A stretch of 64,000 nt of DNA from Flavobacterium taihuense (GCF_019351435.1 NZ_JAHWYN010000002.1:248001-312000); one strand, 5' to 3'. Numbered from the stretch's first letter, positions 44,155 to 54,319 are shown. The notes: generated from the letters alone by a model not told the origin. Numbers and translations: made by a program.

Positions 44155-45495
44155 ATGAATAGATATTTAATTAAAAATGCTAAAATAGTAAATGAAGGAG
44201 TTATTTTTGAAGGTGATGTACTGGTAGAGAATGAACTTATTGTAGAGGTTTCTGAAAACATTAGTCTAAAATCTTCGGATTGTATGATTATTGATGCTGA
44301 AGGGAATTATCTTTTGCCTGGCGTTATCGATGATCAAGTTCATTTTAGAGAGCCGGGACTTACCCATAAAGGGGATATTGAATCGGAATCTCGAGCTGCA
44401 GTTGCTGGAGGAATTACTTCTTATATAGAACAACCCAATACGGTTCCTAATGCGGTTACTCAAGAAATTCTGGAGGAAAAATATAAAATTGCTGCTGAAA
44501 AGTCTTTTGCCAATTATTCTTTTATGATGGGGGCTACCAATGACAATCTTGAGGAAGTGCTAAAAACAAATCCTAAGAATGTTGCTGGAATCAAAATATT
44601 TTTGGGGTCTTCTACAGGGAATATGTTGGTGGATAATGAAGCGGTTTTAGAAAAAATATTTTCTTGCACTTCAATGTTAATAGCGGTTCATTGTGAAGAT
44701 GAGACGACGGTTAAAAACAATTTAGAAAAATATAAAGAAGAATATGGTGAAGATGTACCAGTGACTGCTCACCATCTTATTCGCAGTGAAGAAGCCTGTT
44801 ATATTTCTTCTTCGAAAGCGGTTGCTTTGGCAAAAAAAACTGGAGCAAGATTGCATGTTTTTCATCTTTCGACTGCAAAAGAAATGGAATTGTTTACCAA
44901 TAAAATTCCAATTGAGGATAAAAAAATTACTGCCGAAGTTTGTGTGCATCATTTATGGTTTACCAATGAGGATTATGCAACAAAAGGGAATTTGATTAAA
45001 TGGAATCCTGCGGTAAAAACCGCTAACGATAGAAAGGTGCTATGGGAAGCGCTTAATGATGGTCGCATAGATGTAATCGCAACAGATCATGCTCCTCATA
45101 CATTGGATGAAAAAAAGCAAAAATACCTGCAAGCTCCTTCTGGAGGGCCATTAGTACAACATGCTCTTGTGGCTATGTTTGAAGCGCATCATCAAGGAAA
45201 GATAAGCGTTGAGAAAATTGTTGAAAAGATGTGTCATAATCCAGCCAAGATTTTTAAAATCGAAAAAAGAGGTTTTATTAAAGAAGGCTATTATGCCGAT
45301 TTGGTGATTATAAATTCAGGATTGCCTTGGAGTGTTAAGAAAGAAAATATATTATCAAAATGTGGTTGGTCTCCTTTTGAAGGCTTTACTTTTAAATCTA
45401 GAATTACGCATACTTTTGTAAATGGTAAGTTGGTTTATTCTGGTTTTAAAGTAAAAGACATTCGCGCTGGTCAAAGAATGTTGTTCGACAGATAA
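44155..45495 (+). CDS. pyrC: Dihydroorotase
   Basis: 446 residues. Metal site DDQVHFREPGLTHKGDI, GGITSYIEQPNT, the HCED histidine region (VHCEDETT), HVFHLSTAKE and the C-terminal ATDHAPHTLDEKK with the catalytic aspartate. These are the class I (multifunctional-complex-type) signatures. Closes carbamoyl aspartate to dihydroorotate in pyrimidine synthesis. Followed after 11 bases by the DUF4296 gene. Confidence 0.95.
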   Translation: MNRYLIKNAKIVNEGVIFEGDVLVENELIVEVSENISLKSSDCMIIDAEGNYLLPGVIDDQVHFREPGLTHKGDIESESRAAVAGGITSYIEQPNTVPNAVTQEILEEKYKIAAEKSFANYSFMMGATNDNLEEVLKTNPKNVAGIKIFLGSSTGNMLVDNEAVLEKIFSCTSMLIAVHCEDETTVKNNLEKYKEEYGEDVPVTAHHLIRSEEACYISSSKAVALAKKTGARLHVFHLSTAKEMELFTNKIPIEDKKITAEVCVHHLWFTNEDYATKGNLIKWNPAVKTANDRKVLWEALNDGRIDVIATDHAPHTLDEKKQKYLQAPSGGPLVQHALVAMFEAHHQGKISVEKIVEKMCHNPAKIFKIEKRGFIKEGYYADLVIINSGLPWSVKKENILSKCGWSPFEGFTFKSRITHTFVNGKLVYSGFKVKDIRAGQRMLFDR

Positions 45496-45506
45496 AATAC
45501 ATTTAG

Positions 45507-46013
45507 ATGAAAAAATACATATCTCTTTTTGTTTTAGTTGCCTTATTTTTGAGCTGCAATAAGGATTTGGTTGAAAAACCAGACAATCTTATTGACAAAA
45601 AAGTGATGGAAGATATTTTTTATGACATGTCACTTTTGGAAGCTTTAAAATATCAAAATCCAAATTCATTATATACCAATGGTATTAATCCAAGGACATA
45701 TATTTTTAAAAAATATAAAATAGACAGTCTCCAGTTTGCAAAAAGCAATGCCTATTATGCTGCCGATTATAGGGAATACAAAAAAATGTTTGATGATTTA
45801 AATGATAGATTGAAAAAAGAAAAAGCAGCAGTGGATTTGAAAATCAAAAAAGAAGCTAAAAAAGCCGCAGCACTGAAAAAAACAAAAGCCAAAAAAGTAC
45901 AGGATTCTATAAAAGAGGCTAAAAAAGCCAAGGATTTAAAAATTAAAAAAGAGAAAGATTCTATACTTAATGCAAAAAATGAAAAGGATTTAAAAGCTAA
46001 AACGAAGAAATAA
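45507..46013 (+). CDS. DUF4296 lipoprotein with Lys/Ala-rich tail
   Basis: 168 residues. Lipoprotein signal LVALFLSCNKDLVEKP with cysteine at 17. DUF4296 part: LIDKKVMEDIFYDMSLLEAL, YIFKKYKIDSLQFAKSNAYY. From about residue 95 the protein is almost only lysine, alanine, aspartate and glutamate (repeats KEAKKAAALKKTKAKK), a charged helix or coiled coil. Function unknown. Ends one base before the convergent epimerase gene. Confidence 0.85.
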   Translation: MKKYISLFVLVALFLSCNKDLVEKPDNLIDKKVMEDIFYDMSLLEALKYQNPNSLYTNGINPRTYIFKKYKIDSLQFAKSNAYYAADYREYKKMFDDLNDRLKKEKAAVDLKIKKEAKKAAALKKTKAKKVQDSIKEAKKAKDLKIKKEKDSILNAKNEKDLKAKTKK

Positions 46014-47003
46014 TTACAAATTTGTAATTTCCTTTATATAATCATGAACGTCTTGGAATGTAATATTCAAGGCGTTTTTTGTTTTTTCGTTTGAATATAA
46101 ATCTTTTGAATACGAAGATCTCGCTGAGGCTTTGCTTAGTTGTCTTTTTTGTCCAAAAAGGATAGAAGTAATCCAGTCTAACTTTGATAAAGTATTCATC
46201 ATAAAAGGAGTGGCGTGGTAGTTAGGTCTTTTGACTTTTAAGGCATCAGCAATAGAAAATAACAGATCTTGAAAAATAATATTCTGACCAATTAACGTAA
46301 ATCTTTCGCCACTAACGGGACTTTTCATCAATTGGTGCATTATTGACACGACATCGACGACGGTCACAAAGCCAGTTGAACCTTTAGTGTAAAAAGACAA
46401 TCCATTTTTTACTTTCGTAAAAAGTTCACCACTTCCTTGGTTCCAAAACCCAGGTCCAATAATAACACCAGGATTTACGATCACTACATCAAGGCCTTCT
46501 TGTTGCGCGCGCCAAATTTCCATTTCAGCACCGTATTTTGAAATAGCATAATCGCTATGCGGTTTTTCAGGATTCCATTCGGTCTCTTCGGTAATTATGG
46601 ATTCATGTTCGGCTAAGTCTCCAAGCGCCGCTATGGAGCTTACATGACAAAGTTTCTGAATAGTATAAGCCAAACAAAAATTGACAATGTTTGCTGTGCC
46701 TTCAATGTTGGTCTTCCGAACGAGTTCTTCATCTTTGGGATCAAATGAAATCGTAGCAGAACAATGGTATACTTGTCTTATTTCCTGAAATGCGTTTTCT
46801 AAAGCTGGAATATCTAGGATATCGGCTTGAATCCAGTGTATTGATTCATAGAGTGATTCCTTTTTGTATAATGAAAACAGTGATTTTGTTTTTTTTATAC
46901 TATCTGAATTTCTGTAAATGGCGCGAACATTTTCTCCCTTTTCTAATAAGTGAATTAAAAGATGTGCGCCCACTAAACCTGTTCCTCCTGTTACTAATAC
47001 CAT
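46014..47003 (-). CDS. NAD-dependent epimerase/dehydratase family (extended SDR)
   Basis: 329 residues. Rossmann motif VTGGTGLVGAHLLIHLLEKG, active-site YAISKYGAE (YxxxK) and SSIAALGDL for the catalytic serine. Most similar in style to dihydroflavonol-reductase-like Bacteroidetes proteins; substrate unknown. Convergent with pyrC/DUF4296; divergent from tyrS. Confidence 0.88.
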   Translation of the reverse strand: MVLVTGGTGLVGAHLLIHLLEKGENVRAIYRNSDSIKKTKSLFSLYKKESLYESIHWIQADILDIPALENAFQEIRQVYHCSATISFDPKDEELVRKTNIEGTANIVNFCLAYTIQKLCHVSSIAALGDLAEHESIITEETEWNPEKPHSDYAISKYGAEMEIWRAQQEGLDVVIVNPGVIIGPGFWNQGSGELFTKVKNGLSFYTKGSTGFVTVVDVVSIMHQLMKSPVSGERFTLIGQNIIFQDLLFSIADALKVKRPNYHATPFMMNTLSKLDWITSILFGQKRQLSKASARSSYSKDLYSNEKTKNALNITFQDVHDYIKEITNL

Positions 47004-47111
47004 ATAGACAAATATATTATTTAATGTTGATTCGTTAAATCGTTTAAGTGTTTATTTGGTATTTTTTTTCGATTAAGCGATCAAAGAAATAAGCAAATCA
47101 ACATTAAATTT

Positions 47112-47119
47112 TATCTTTG
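47112..47119 (+). promoter_or_regulatory. -7 element TATCTTTG for tyrS
   Basis: Perfect TAnnTTTG 22 bases before the tyrS ATG. Confidence 0.5.
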
Positions 47120-47141
47120 CTCAAAATTGATTATTTTATAG

Positions 47142-48440
47142 ATGAAAAATATTATTTCCGAATTACAATGGCGCGGTTTAGTTCACGATATCATGCCAGG
47201 AACCGAAGAACAGCTTTTAAAAGAAATGACAACTACCTATATTGGATTTGATCCTACGTCAGATTCATTGCATATTGGTAGTCTGGTGCCAATAATTTTA
47301 TTGGTTCATCTTAAGAATTTTGGTCACAAACCTATAGCTTTAGTGGGAGGTGCAACTGGAATGATTGGAGATCCTTCAGGTAAATCTGATGAACGAAATC
47401 TTTTGGACGAAGCTACTTTAAATCATAATGTTGAAGGAATAAAAGGTGTTTTGTCACGATTCTTAGATTTTAACGATACTGCCCTAAATGCTCCAGTTTT
47501 AGTCAATAATTACGATTGGATGAAAGGCCTGTCATTCATCAATTTTGCTCGTGACGTAGGTAAACGTATCACAGTAAATTATATGATGGCCAAAGATTCT
47601 GTGAAGAAAAGATTATCTGGAGAAGGCGAAGGAATGTCATTTACGGAGTTTACATACCAATTGATCCAAGGGTACGATTTTTATCACTTGCACAAAGAAT
47701 ATAATTGTTTGTTGCAAATGGGAGGTTCAGACCAATGGGGGAATATCACCACTGGAACTGAATTGGTTCGTAGAATGAATGTTGGTGAAGAGGCCAAAGC
47801 TTTTGCAATGACTTGTCCTTTAATTACCAAAGCTGATGGTTCTAAATTTGGAAAATCTGAAGGTGGAAACGTGTGGTTGACGGCTGATAAAACTTCAGTT
47901 TATAAATTTTACCAATTTTGGTTGAATACTACCGATGTTGATGCCGAGAAATATATTAAAATCTTTACTTTTCTGGATGAACCGACTATTAATGCTTTAA
48001 TTGAAGAGCATAAAGTAGCGCCACATTTAAGAGTTTTGCAAAGAAAATTAGCCGAAGAGTTGACAGTATTTGTTCATTCTGCCGAAGAATTAGAAAAAGC
48101 GATCAAAGCTTCGAATATTCTTTTTGGTAATGCTACAGCCGATGATTTGAAACAACTGGATGAAGCTACTTTTCTAGAAGTTTTCGATGGAGTTCCTCAG
48201 GCAGAGATTACAAGGAGCGATGTTGAAGCAGGATTGGATATCGTTACTGTCTTGAATGTAAAAACAGGATTTTTTAAATCAAATGGAGAGGCTAGAAGAG
48301 CTTTGACTGCCAATTCTATTTCAGTGAACAAAGAAAAAGTGAACGAAACATTTGTGCTTTCAACAAAAGATTTGATTAACGATCAGTTTGTTTTGTTGCA
48401 AAGTGGAAAGAAAAATTATTTTGTGATTAGGGTTGTTTAA
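47142..48440 (+). CDS. tyrS: Tyrosyl-tRNA synthetase
   Basis: 432 residues. HIGH motif as [28 protein letters not shown], the tyrosine-binding [26 protein letters not shown] and the KMSKS variant [12 protein letters not shown]4 RNA-binding domain at the C-terminus (about 350-432; [20 protein letters not shown]). Charges tRNA-Tyr. Flanked on both sides by diverged ATCGTTTA-type repeats (47025-47060 and 48450-48490). Confidence 0.97.
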   Translation: MKNIISELQWRGLVHDIMPGTEEQLLKEMTTTYIGFDPTSDSLHIGSLVPIILLVHLKNFGHKPIALVGGATGMIGDPSGKSDERNLLDEATLNHNVEGIKGVLSRFLDFNDTALNAPVLVNNYDWMKGLSFINFARDVGKRITVNYMMAKDSVKKRLSGEGEGMSFTEFTYQLIQGYDFYHLHKEYNCLLQMGGSDQWGNITTGTELVRRMNVGEEAKAFAMTCPLITKADGSKFGKSEGGNVWLTADKTSVYKFYQFWLNTTDVDAEKYIKIFTFLDEPTINALIEEHKVAPHLRVLQRKLAEELTVFVHSAEELEKAIKASNILFGNATADDLKQLDEATFLEVFDGVPQAEITRSDVEAGLDIVTVLNVKTGFFKSNGEARRALTANSISVNKEKVNETFVLSTKDLINDQFVLLQSGKKNYFVIRVV

Positions 48441-48495
48441 CTGTTTTTATATGTTTAATCGATAAATCGTTTATTCGTTTGACCGATTCAACTTT

Positions 48496-49476
48496 TTAAA
48501 TAACCATCAAATTACAACCTCGAATATCAGAATTATCAAAACGTCCCAATACTTCGAAAGTGGTATTGGGATATTTTTTGCCCAGATCCTGTGTGGCAAT
48601 AAAGGAACAGGAATTGATGTTAGCAAGATCGATAACGTTAATTCCGCCTGTTTTTCCGTCTTTTATATAGGTTAAGGCATCTTCGGTGTCGCGAATGTGG
48701 ATTTGCATCCAAGAAGGGCATTCAAACACGCCGTTTCCTAGCGAATAAGCTTGAGATAGTAATTCGGTCATTCCATATTCAGAATGGATGGCAGTAACGC
48801 CAAATCCGTTGCAAAGTTGTTCGTGCAATTCTTCCCGAATTATTTCTTTACGCTTTCCTTTCATGCCGCCAGTTTCCATGATAATGGTATGTTGTAGCTG
48901 GAAAGTCTGTTTTTCGATTAAATCCAATAAGGCATAAGTAACGCCAATCAAAATTACATTTTGTCCTGCTTGGTCCAAATGAATCAGTTTTTGGATTAAT
49001 TCGTCATGATTATTTAGGTAGAACCCACTTTCGCTGTTGTTGGTCAATTGTATTAAATCTTCAACCATATAAATCAATGAGGATCCTTCTCTCTCAAGAT
49101 AGGAGGGAAGTAGAGCCAAGACAACGTAATCTTCAATATTTCCGTAAAATTGGGAAAAGCCTTTGCGATAACTTTCTTCATAAATGGAAACATCCGTTAC
49201 CAAATGTCTACTAGTGATGGTTCCCGTTGTGCCGCTACTGGTAAAAGTTGCCTGAATTGGATTGTTGTTTGAGACAACATTATGGCTTTTGAAAAATTGA
49301 ATAGGTAAAAATGGTATTTGATGCAGTGATTTTACTTTTTGTGGATTTGTTTTTAGTAAATCACAAAATTTTTGGTACACCAAATTGTTTTCATATTGAA
49401 ATCGGAATACTTTTAAAGCTATTTTTTCAAATTGCTTCTGACTGGAAATCGTAAATATGTCGCTGGCTGAAATCAA
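48496..49476 (-). CDS. LuxE/PaaK-like acyl-protein synthetase
   Basis: 326 residues. The AMP-binding loop TFTSSGTTGTITSRHLVTD and the later EYGMTELLSQAYSLGN are hallmarks of the LuxE / phenylacetate-CoA-ligase-like adenylating enzymes. The protein is shorter than PaaK and fits the LuxE-type acyl transferase that Bacteroidetes commonly encode. Substrate unknown; no luxC partner is nearby. Confidence 0.85.
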   Translation of the reverse strand: MISASDIFTISSQKQFEKIALKVFRFQYENNLVYQKFCDLLKTNPQKVKSLHQIPFLPIQFFKSHNVVSNNNPIQATFTSSGTTGTITSRHLVTDVSIYEESYRKGFSQFYGNIEDYVVLALLPSYLEREGSSLIYMVEDLIQLTNNSESGFYLNNHDELIQKLIHLDQAGQNVILIGVTYALLDLIEKQTFQLQHTIIMETGGMKGKRKEIIREELHEQLCNGFGVTAIHSEYGMTELLSQAYSLGNGVFECPSWMQIHIRDTEDALTYIKDGKTGGINVIDLANINSCSFIATQDLGKKYPNTTFEVLGRFDNSDIRGCNLMVI

Positions 49477-49585
49477 GTTCTTTTTTTTGCAAAGGTATTA
49501 TTATTTTTAGAACTATTCAGTTCGTATTTACTATTGAAAGGCGATAGAATCTAGATGATGTTAAAAACAAAATGAATCTCAGGTA

Positions 49586-49630
49586 AAATAATTTGCGCTT
49601 TTTTAAGTCATTATAAAAGCGCAATTATTT
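49586..49630. other. Stem-loop AAATAATTTGCGCTTTT / AAAAGCGCAATTATTT
   Basis: 16 pairs with a one-base bulge and a 12-base loop, between the LuxE-like gene start and the sorting-domain gene. A terminator for a minus transcript or an orphan structured site. Confidence 0.5.
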
Positions 49631-49714
49631 GGTAAATAGAATAGTGTTTGTTGCTTACGAAGATTCGCAAATTATTGAATTTTGATGTTTGTGGATTTGA
49701 AAAGGCTGCAAAAA

Positions 49715-49742
49715 AAAAGTTCCAATTGAAATTAGAACTTTT
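49715..49742 (-). terminator. Terminator after the sorting-domain gene
   Basis: AAAAGTTC / GAACTTTT with a 12-base loop; A-run on the plus strand is a T-run for the minus transcript. Confidence 0.7.
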
Positions 49743-49761
49743 ATAGTTATGTTAAGAAGAA

Positions 49762-50100
49762 TTATCGGATTATCAATTTTCGACTGCTAGTTGCGTTTTC
49801 TTCTGTGATTTTAATGATATAAACACCAGGTGACAGATTTGAGACGTTAAGCTCCTTGGTGGTAATCATAGTTTGTAATACTTTTTTTCCTAATACATCA
49901 AAAATGATAATTTCTTTTTCTAAATCATTTTTTGATGTAATGTATACTTTACCAGTGGTCACAGGGTTTGGATACAAATTTAAACCTTCAATTGAAGTGT
50001 TTTCTTGTATTTTTGGCGTTTGCTTACTGTCTTGTGCTACTGCACTAGAAGTAAAGAAAATAGCCAGTAAGAGAGTAATATAAAAGTAGTTTTTTGTCAT
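49762..50100 (-). CDS. Mini-protein made mostly of a type IX secretion sorting domain
   Basis: 112 residues from the ATG at 50098-50100 (MTKNYFYITLLLAIFFTSSA); the longer frame to 50148 lacks support. Signal peptide, about 12 linker residues, then a type A sorting domain: LNLYPNPVTTGKVYI, IIIFDVLGKKVL, NLSPGVYIIKITE, final RKLIIR. There is no cargo domain. It may be the remnant of a larger secreted enzyme, or a small surface protein. It lies just after the beta-helix lipoprotein of the phosphate locus. Confidence 0.85.
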   Translation of the reverse strand: MTKNYFYITLLLAIFFTSSAVAQDSKQTPKIQENTSIEGLNLYPNPVTTGKVYITSKNDLEKEIIIFDVLGKKVLQTMITTKELNVSNLSPGVYIIKITEENATSSRKLIIR

Positions 50101-50153
50101 TGGCTTTATATAATGATCAGTAAAGATAATAAAATATTCAAAATCCAAGCAAA

Positions 50154-50186
50154 AAAAGAGACTGTTTTTTTAGAACAGTCTCTTTT
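50154..50186 (-). terminator. Terminator after the beta-helix lipoprotein gene
   Basis: Perfect 13-bp stem AAAAGAGACTGTT / AACAGTCTCTTTT. Confidence 0.8.
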
Positions 50187-50208
50187 GTAAGTTTTTATAT
50201 TGAAATGA

Positions 50209-51390
50209 TTACAAGCCTACAGACCATCCTGAAGCCCAAGTTGGAGCAGAAACACCATTACCGGCACCAGTTGCAGTAGCTGACTCAGTCGCTACAGCAG
50301 TTACGTCAGCTGAAGTTGCGTCTGTTTTCTTTCCTTTAGTTTTTGTAGGAATAGTTGAAAAATTTACATTTGAAGCTTTTAACGATGTTCCAACACCTGC
50401 AATAGTTTCGTCGTGCTCTACGTCGATTCCTGTTTTGAAGTCACTCAATACTACGTTTGACAAAATTCCTCTCGTTCCTCTTCTCATTTTCATAGCTTGG
50501 TTTTCTGTGTAAATTGTTGCATCAGCAGCAATTCCAGCTCCAATTAATGTGATGTTTGTGATTGAAGGATTTGATAATGGAGTATTTGCAAAACCTAATT
50601 CAAAGTTGTCTGCTTCAATACCTCTGTTTCCTTTTCCGAAAGCTAATTTGCCATACCAATTAGTGTTTGTTCCCATCCAACCTTCTGTCCAGTCAAATTG
50701 ATCGTCTTCATTACCGTATGAGATAAGATTTGAAGTGTTTACAGTTCCTCCAAAAAACTCAAAGCCGTCATCAGCACCGTGATACGCTTCTACATATTCG
50801 AAAACAGTTCCAGACCCTACTGCAAATAAGGAAACGCCATTAAATTCTTTTTCGCTGTTGAAAGCGGCTCCAGCATATTCAATCCTTAAATATCTGATTG
50901 ATCCAGAATTATCATTTGCAATGGTACCACCGTAAGTTAAGTCGGCAACCTCAGATTGTGCAGTACTTGTTCCTCCAGTTACACGGTTGATTGGAGCTTT
51001 ACCACAAATTACTAAGCCTCCCCAGTCACCAGCTTTTTTAGTAACCAAACCACTTGTCATGATTACAGGATTTGCGCTAGTTCCATTTACGTTTATTTTT
51101 CCACCTTGTGATACAGCAATGTAGGATGCAGTTCCACCAGTACCCTCAATTTTAGTTCCTGCAGGAATGGTTAATGTAGCGCCTGCATTTACTTGTAATT
51201 TTCCAGTTAATTTGTATGTTGTGCTAGCTGAAAGGATAACTTCTCCATCTTTTATAGTTCCTTGAAAGTTATTAGCATCTACAACAAATGTTGATGAAGG
51301 TGTTTCATTGTTGCTGTCGCTTGAACAGCTAGTTAAGAATGATGCAGTTACAGCAAGAATTCCGAATAATTGTAAGAAAGATTTTTTCAT
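50209..51390 (-). CDS. Secreted beta-helix-like lipoprotein of the Pho locus
   Basis: 393 residues from the ATG at 51388-51390 (MKKSFLQLFGILAVTASFLT). Lipoprotein cysteine in LTSCSSDSNNETP. The mature protein has short glycine- and aspartate-rich turns repeated at even spacing (IRYLRIEYAGAAFN, FEYVEAYHGADDGFEFFGG, YGNEDDQFDWTEGW), the look of a right-handed parallel beta helix. A substrate-binding or cell-surface role beside the TonB receptor upstream is plausible. Separated from it by a terminator, so it may have its own promoter or be read through. Confidence 0.7.
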   Translation of the reverse strand: MKKSFLQLFGILAVTASFLTSCSSDSNNETPSSTFVVDANNFQGTIKDGEVILSASTTYKLTGKLQVNAGATLTIPAGTKIEGTGGTASYIAVSQGGKINVNGTSANPVIMTSGLVTKKAGDWGGLVICGKAPINRVTGGTSTAQSEVADLTYGGTIANDNSGSIRYLRIEYAGAAFNSEKEFNGVSLFAVGSGTVFEYVEAYHGADDGFEFFGGTVNTSNLISYGNEDDQFDWTEGWMGTNTNWYGKLAFGKGNRGIEADNFELGFANTPLSNPSITNITLIGAGIAADATIYTENQAMKMRRGTRGILSNVVLSDFKTGIDVEHDETIAGVGTSLKASNVNFSTIPTKTKGKKTDATSADVTAVATESATATGAGNGVSAPTWASGWSVGL

Positions 51391-51539
51391 GATTTTAATA
51401 GTTTTGTACATGTTTTTGTTAGGGCAAAGATTGCATGATTTATTTTTTTATAGGTTAAGCCATTGTGAATGTTAGTTTAATTAAACTTTACATTATCATT
51501 ACGATACTGTTTCCAATGTTAACAAAATTCACATATAAA

Positions 51540-51562
51540 AAGGGCAGTGATTAGCTGCCCTT
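51540..51562 (-). terminator. Terminator after the TonB receptor gene
   Basis: Perfect 8-bp stem AAGGGCAG / CTGCCCTT with a 7-base loop, followed by A/T-rich DNA. Confidence 0.75.
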
Positions 51563-51568
51563 AGGTTT

Positions 51569-54319
51569 TTAAAATTGATAGTTTAGGCTTAGGCTAAATG
51601 TAAGTCCCTTTTTGTATGATAAAACATTAATGTCTTCAGTTTTGTTTTCCTGAACTCTGTCAATTGTGGGGTCTAGAATATTCTTTGCTACAAAATCGAG
51701 ACCAAGTTTTTTGTTTAATTTGGTTTTTGCAATAAAGTCTAATGAGCCAAAAGCTTTGTCAACTAAATCGCCCCTGTCATTTGTCCCAATTGCATATACT
51801 CTATCGGAAAAATAAGTATAGGCAATGGTTGTGTTCAAATTACTTTCTTTGTTGTTCCATTCATTAAATAAGGAAATGTCAGCATTTAATAATAAATCAG
51901 ATGCGCCAGTAAACCTGCTTTCTTTATTTGTAAATACTACATTGTAATCTGTTTCAGCGATTACTTTTTCGGTGCTTAAATCTTGATTGCTATACAAATA
52001 AGAAGCGTTTATTCCTGCAGAAAGTTTCTTTGAGTTGGTTTCATCAATATTTAAAAGTAATTTGCGGTATTCTAATTCCGCTCCTCCAACATAACCAAAA
52101 TCTCCTGTGTTAATAAAGGAAATATCATTTGTTGAAGAGGCAATGGTAACTTCATTCATTGGGTTTTGAATGTATTTTCCAAAAGCGGTTATGGATATCA
52201 ATTCTTCACTTTTTGCGAACATTTCCCATTTTAAATCTAGGTTGTAATCATCAGAAGCATATAGGTTTGGGTTACCAACTTTTACTTCAGTAACATCTTC
52301 GTATACAAATAAGGCTCTTTCTTTGAATTGAGGTAATGTATACGTTTTGCTAAACCCAAAACGCAAGTTTTGTTTTTCGGTCAATTCATATTTCAAAGTC
52401 AAACTGGGCAAAATCGCAACTTTGTCTAATTCATTTTTCCCACCACTTGGGTCAAGTTGGGTGTTCCATTCTACATTTTGGAATACATATTCTCCTCTTA
52501 AACCAAGTACACCCGAAAGCCTCTCCCATTTGTATTCGGTGTTCAAGTAGCCGCCATTTATGTATTGTTCCCCATTGTATGTTTGAGGTTTCAATGCGTT
52601 TGAAACTTGAGAATTACCTCTAAACGTTGTGATTTCGAAGTAGCCATTGTCTAGATTTTGTTGGTTGTAAAACAAATCCAGATTGTTTGGGTCTACAATT
52701 GTGTTGGTAAAACCTTGGTTGGCTTTAAAGTTAAATTGTGTAGCTTCGAAGTCTCTTGTTTTAAATCTTCCGTTGTATCCTAAGGTAAATTTACCTTTGT
52801 ATTCGCCTTCTCCAGTTTTATTGAATTTATAATCAAAAGCTAAATTAGCTGCAGTTTCATTTTCAGATAATTTCTGGAAGTATCTATGGTTGTCTGGTGC
52901 AGAAATGCTTGATAAAACATAGCCGTTTGGTTCTTTTCTTGTAATATTTTGTGTTCTATCTGGCATGTTTCCATCGATCATATTGGCAGAAAGCCCCCAA
53001 TTGAACTTCGAACGGTCATTGAATTTGTGTTCCCCTAATAATTGATTGATCCACAAGCTGTTTTTTTCATATTTGTTTCTGCGAATAAATCCGTTTCCAT
53101 CATTAGCGATATCAACAATGTATCCAGAATATTCTTCTTTGCTTAATGATGAGGTATTTATGAAAACAGTATTGAAGTTTACTTTATTGCTGTTGTTAAT
53201 TTTATAGCTAAGATTTGTCATTGCTGTAAAATTGGTGTTATAGCTGTCAAGGGTATACGTTTTGAAATCCTTGTTAATAACTCCATTGCCATTCACGCTC
53301 CCTTTTGCGGAACCGTTATTTCTGGAAGTATAGTCATTGGTAAACGAAACAGTTGCGAAAAGATTTAATTTGCTATCGCCACCTGTATCAAATGATTTAC
53401 CACCTGTAAGAGTTATAGAACTTCCTATTGGACTTTTGGAGTCAAGCTGTAAAGTGTTGTAATTATATTGGGTTAATGGATTGCTTGGGATCGCAGGAAT
53501 ACTAAAGCCAGAAGTACTAATGTTTTTGTGTAATGAAAAGGTATCATTACCGATAGCATTGCTGTTTACTTCAGACCCAATGTCAAGTCTTAAGTATCCA
53601 TTTCCTTTGTAATCTTTGGATACAATATCGACGTTTCCTCCAGCGAAATCTCCAAACAATTTACTGTTGTACACTTTGTCTATGGAAACATATTCTAAAA
53701 TGTCTGTTGAAAAGATGTCTAAATTAAGGTTTTTCTTTTCAGGATCATTCGAAGGGATTGGTAAGCCGTTCATAGTAGTAGAATTGTAACGGTCTCCTAA
53801 ACCTCTTACAAAAATAGCGCCTGAACCTTCTTGTTTTGTGATCCCAGTTGTTTTCGTCACAGCAGTAGCAACATCACTTACCCCTTTTCTGGATAGTTCT
53901 TGTGCTCCAATAGTTTGTTTGATTTCGACTGCATTTTTTTGTTCCAATAACAAAACTGTTTCTTTTTGCCTGTTTACATTTGCTTTCACTACTACGTCTT
54001 TCAGTGTGTAACTTCCAGAACCCAATGATTTATTCAGTGTTACTGTTTCGTTGGTAACAACAGTTACAGGTACCTCTACAGATTCGTAGCCTAGAAAACT
54101 AAATTGTACAGTGTAATTTCCTGGGGCTATAGTAATTGTGTATTTTCCTTCTATGTCTGTGTTTGCGCCAATTTTTGTTCCTTTTATCAGCACATTGGCA
54201 AATGGTAAGGATTGATTTCCGGAATCTTTGTCTAGTAAAACACCTGTTATTGTTCCTTTATTTTGAGAGAAACCAATAGCGCAAATAAATAGTGTAAAGA
54301 ATAGAAATTTTAATTTCAT
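51569..54319 (-). CDS. TonB-dependent receptor with carboxypeptidase-like domain
   Basis: 916 residues. Signal peptide MKLKFLFFTLFICAIGFSQ, a CarboxypepD_reg-like domain (about 22-105; GVLLDKDSGNQSLPFANVLI), plug domain with SDVATAVTKTTGITKQEGSG and AIFVRGLGDRYNSTTMNGLP, then a 22-strand-type barrel ending in phenylalanine (LSLNYQF). No SusD partner gene follows. It starts next to a Pho-box-like array shared with phoB, so it probably imports a phosphate-containing compound under phosphate starvation; that is inference. Confidence 0.93.
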   Translation of the reverse strand: MKLKFLFFTLFICAIGFSQNKGTITGVLLDKDSGNQSLPFANVLIKGTKIGANTDIEGKYTITIAPGNYTVQFSFLGYESVEVPVTVVTNETVTLNKSLGSGSYTLKDVVVKANVNRQKETVLLLEQKNAVEIKQTIGAQELSRKGVSDVATAVTKTTGITKQEGSGAIFVRGLGDRYNSTTMNGLPIPSNDPEKKNLNLDIFSTDILEYVSIDKVYNSKLFGDFAGGNVDIVSKDYKGNGYLRLDIGSEVNSNAIGNDTFSLHKNISTSGFSIPAIPSNPLTQYNYNTLQLDSKSPIGSSITLTGGKSFDTGGDSKLNLFATVSFTNDYTSRNNGSAKGSVNGNGVINKDFKTYTLDSYNTNFTAMTNLSYKINNSNKVNFNTVFINTSSLSKEEYSGYIVDIANDGNGFIRRNKYEKNSLWINQLLGEHKFNDRSKFNWGLSANMIDGNMPDRTQNITRKEPNGYVLSSISAPDNHRYFQKLSENETAANLAFDYKFNKTGEGEYKGKFTLGYNGRFKTRDFEATQFNFKANQGFTNTIVDPNNLDLFYNQQNLDNGYFEITTFRGNSQVSNALKPQTYNGEQYINGGYLNTEYKWERLSGVLGLRGEYVFQNVEWNTQLDPSGGKNELDKVAILPSLTLKYELTEKQNLRFGFSKTYTLPQFKERALFVYEDVTEVKVGNPNLYASDDYNLDLKWEMFAKSEELISITAFGKYIQNPMNEVTIASSTNDISFINTGDFGYVGGAELEYRKLLLNIDETNSKKLSAGINASYLYSNQDLSTEKVIAETDYNVVFTNKESRFTGASDLLLNADISLFNEWNNKESNLNTTIAYTYFSDRVYAIGTNDRGDLVDKAFGSLDFIAKTKLNKKLGLDFVAKNILDPTIDRVQENKTEDINVLSYKKGLTFSLSLNYQF

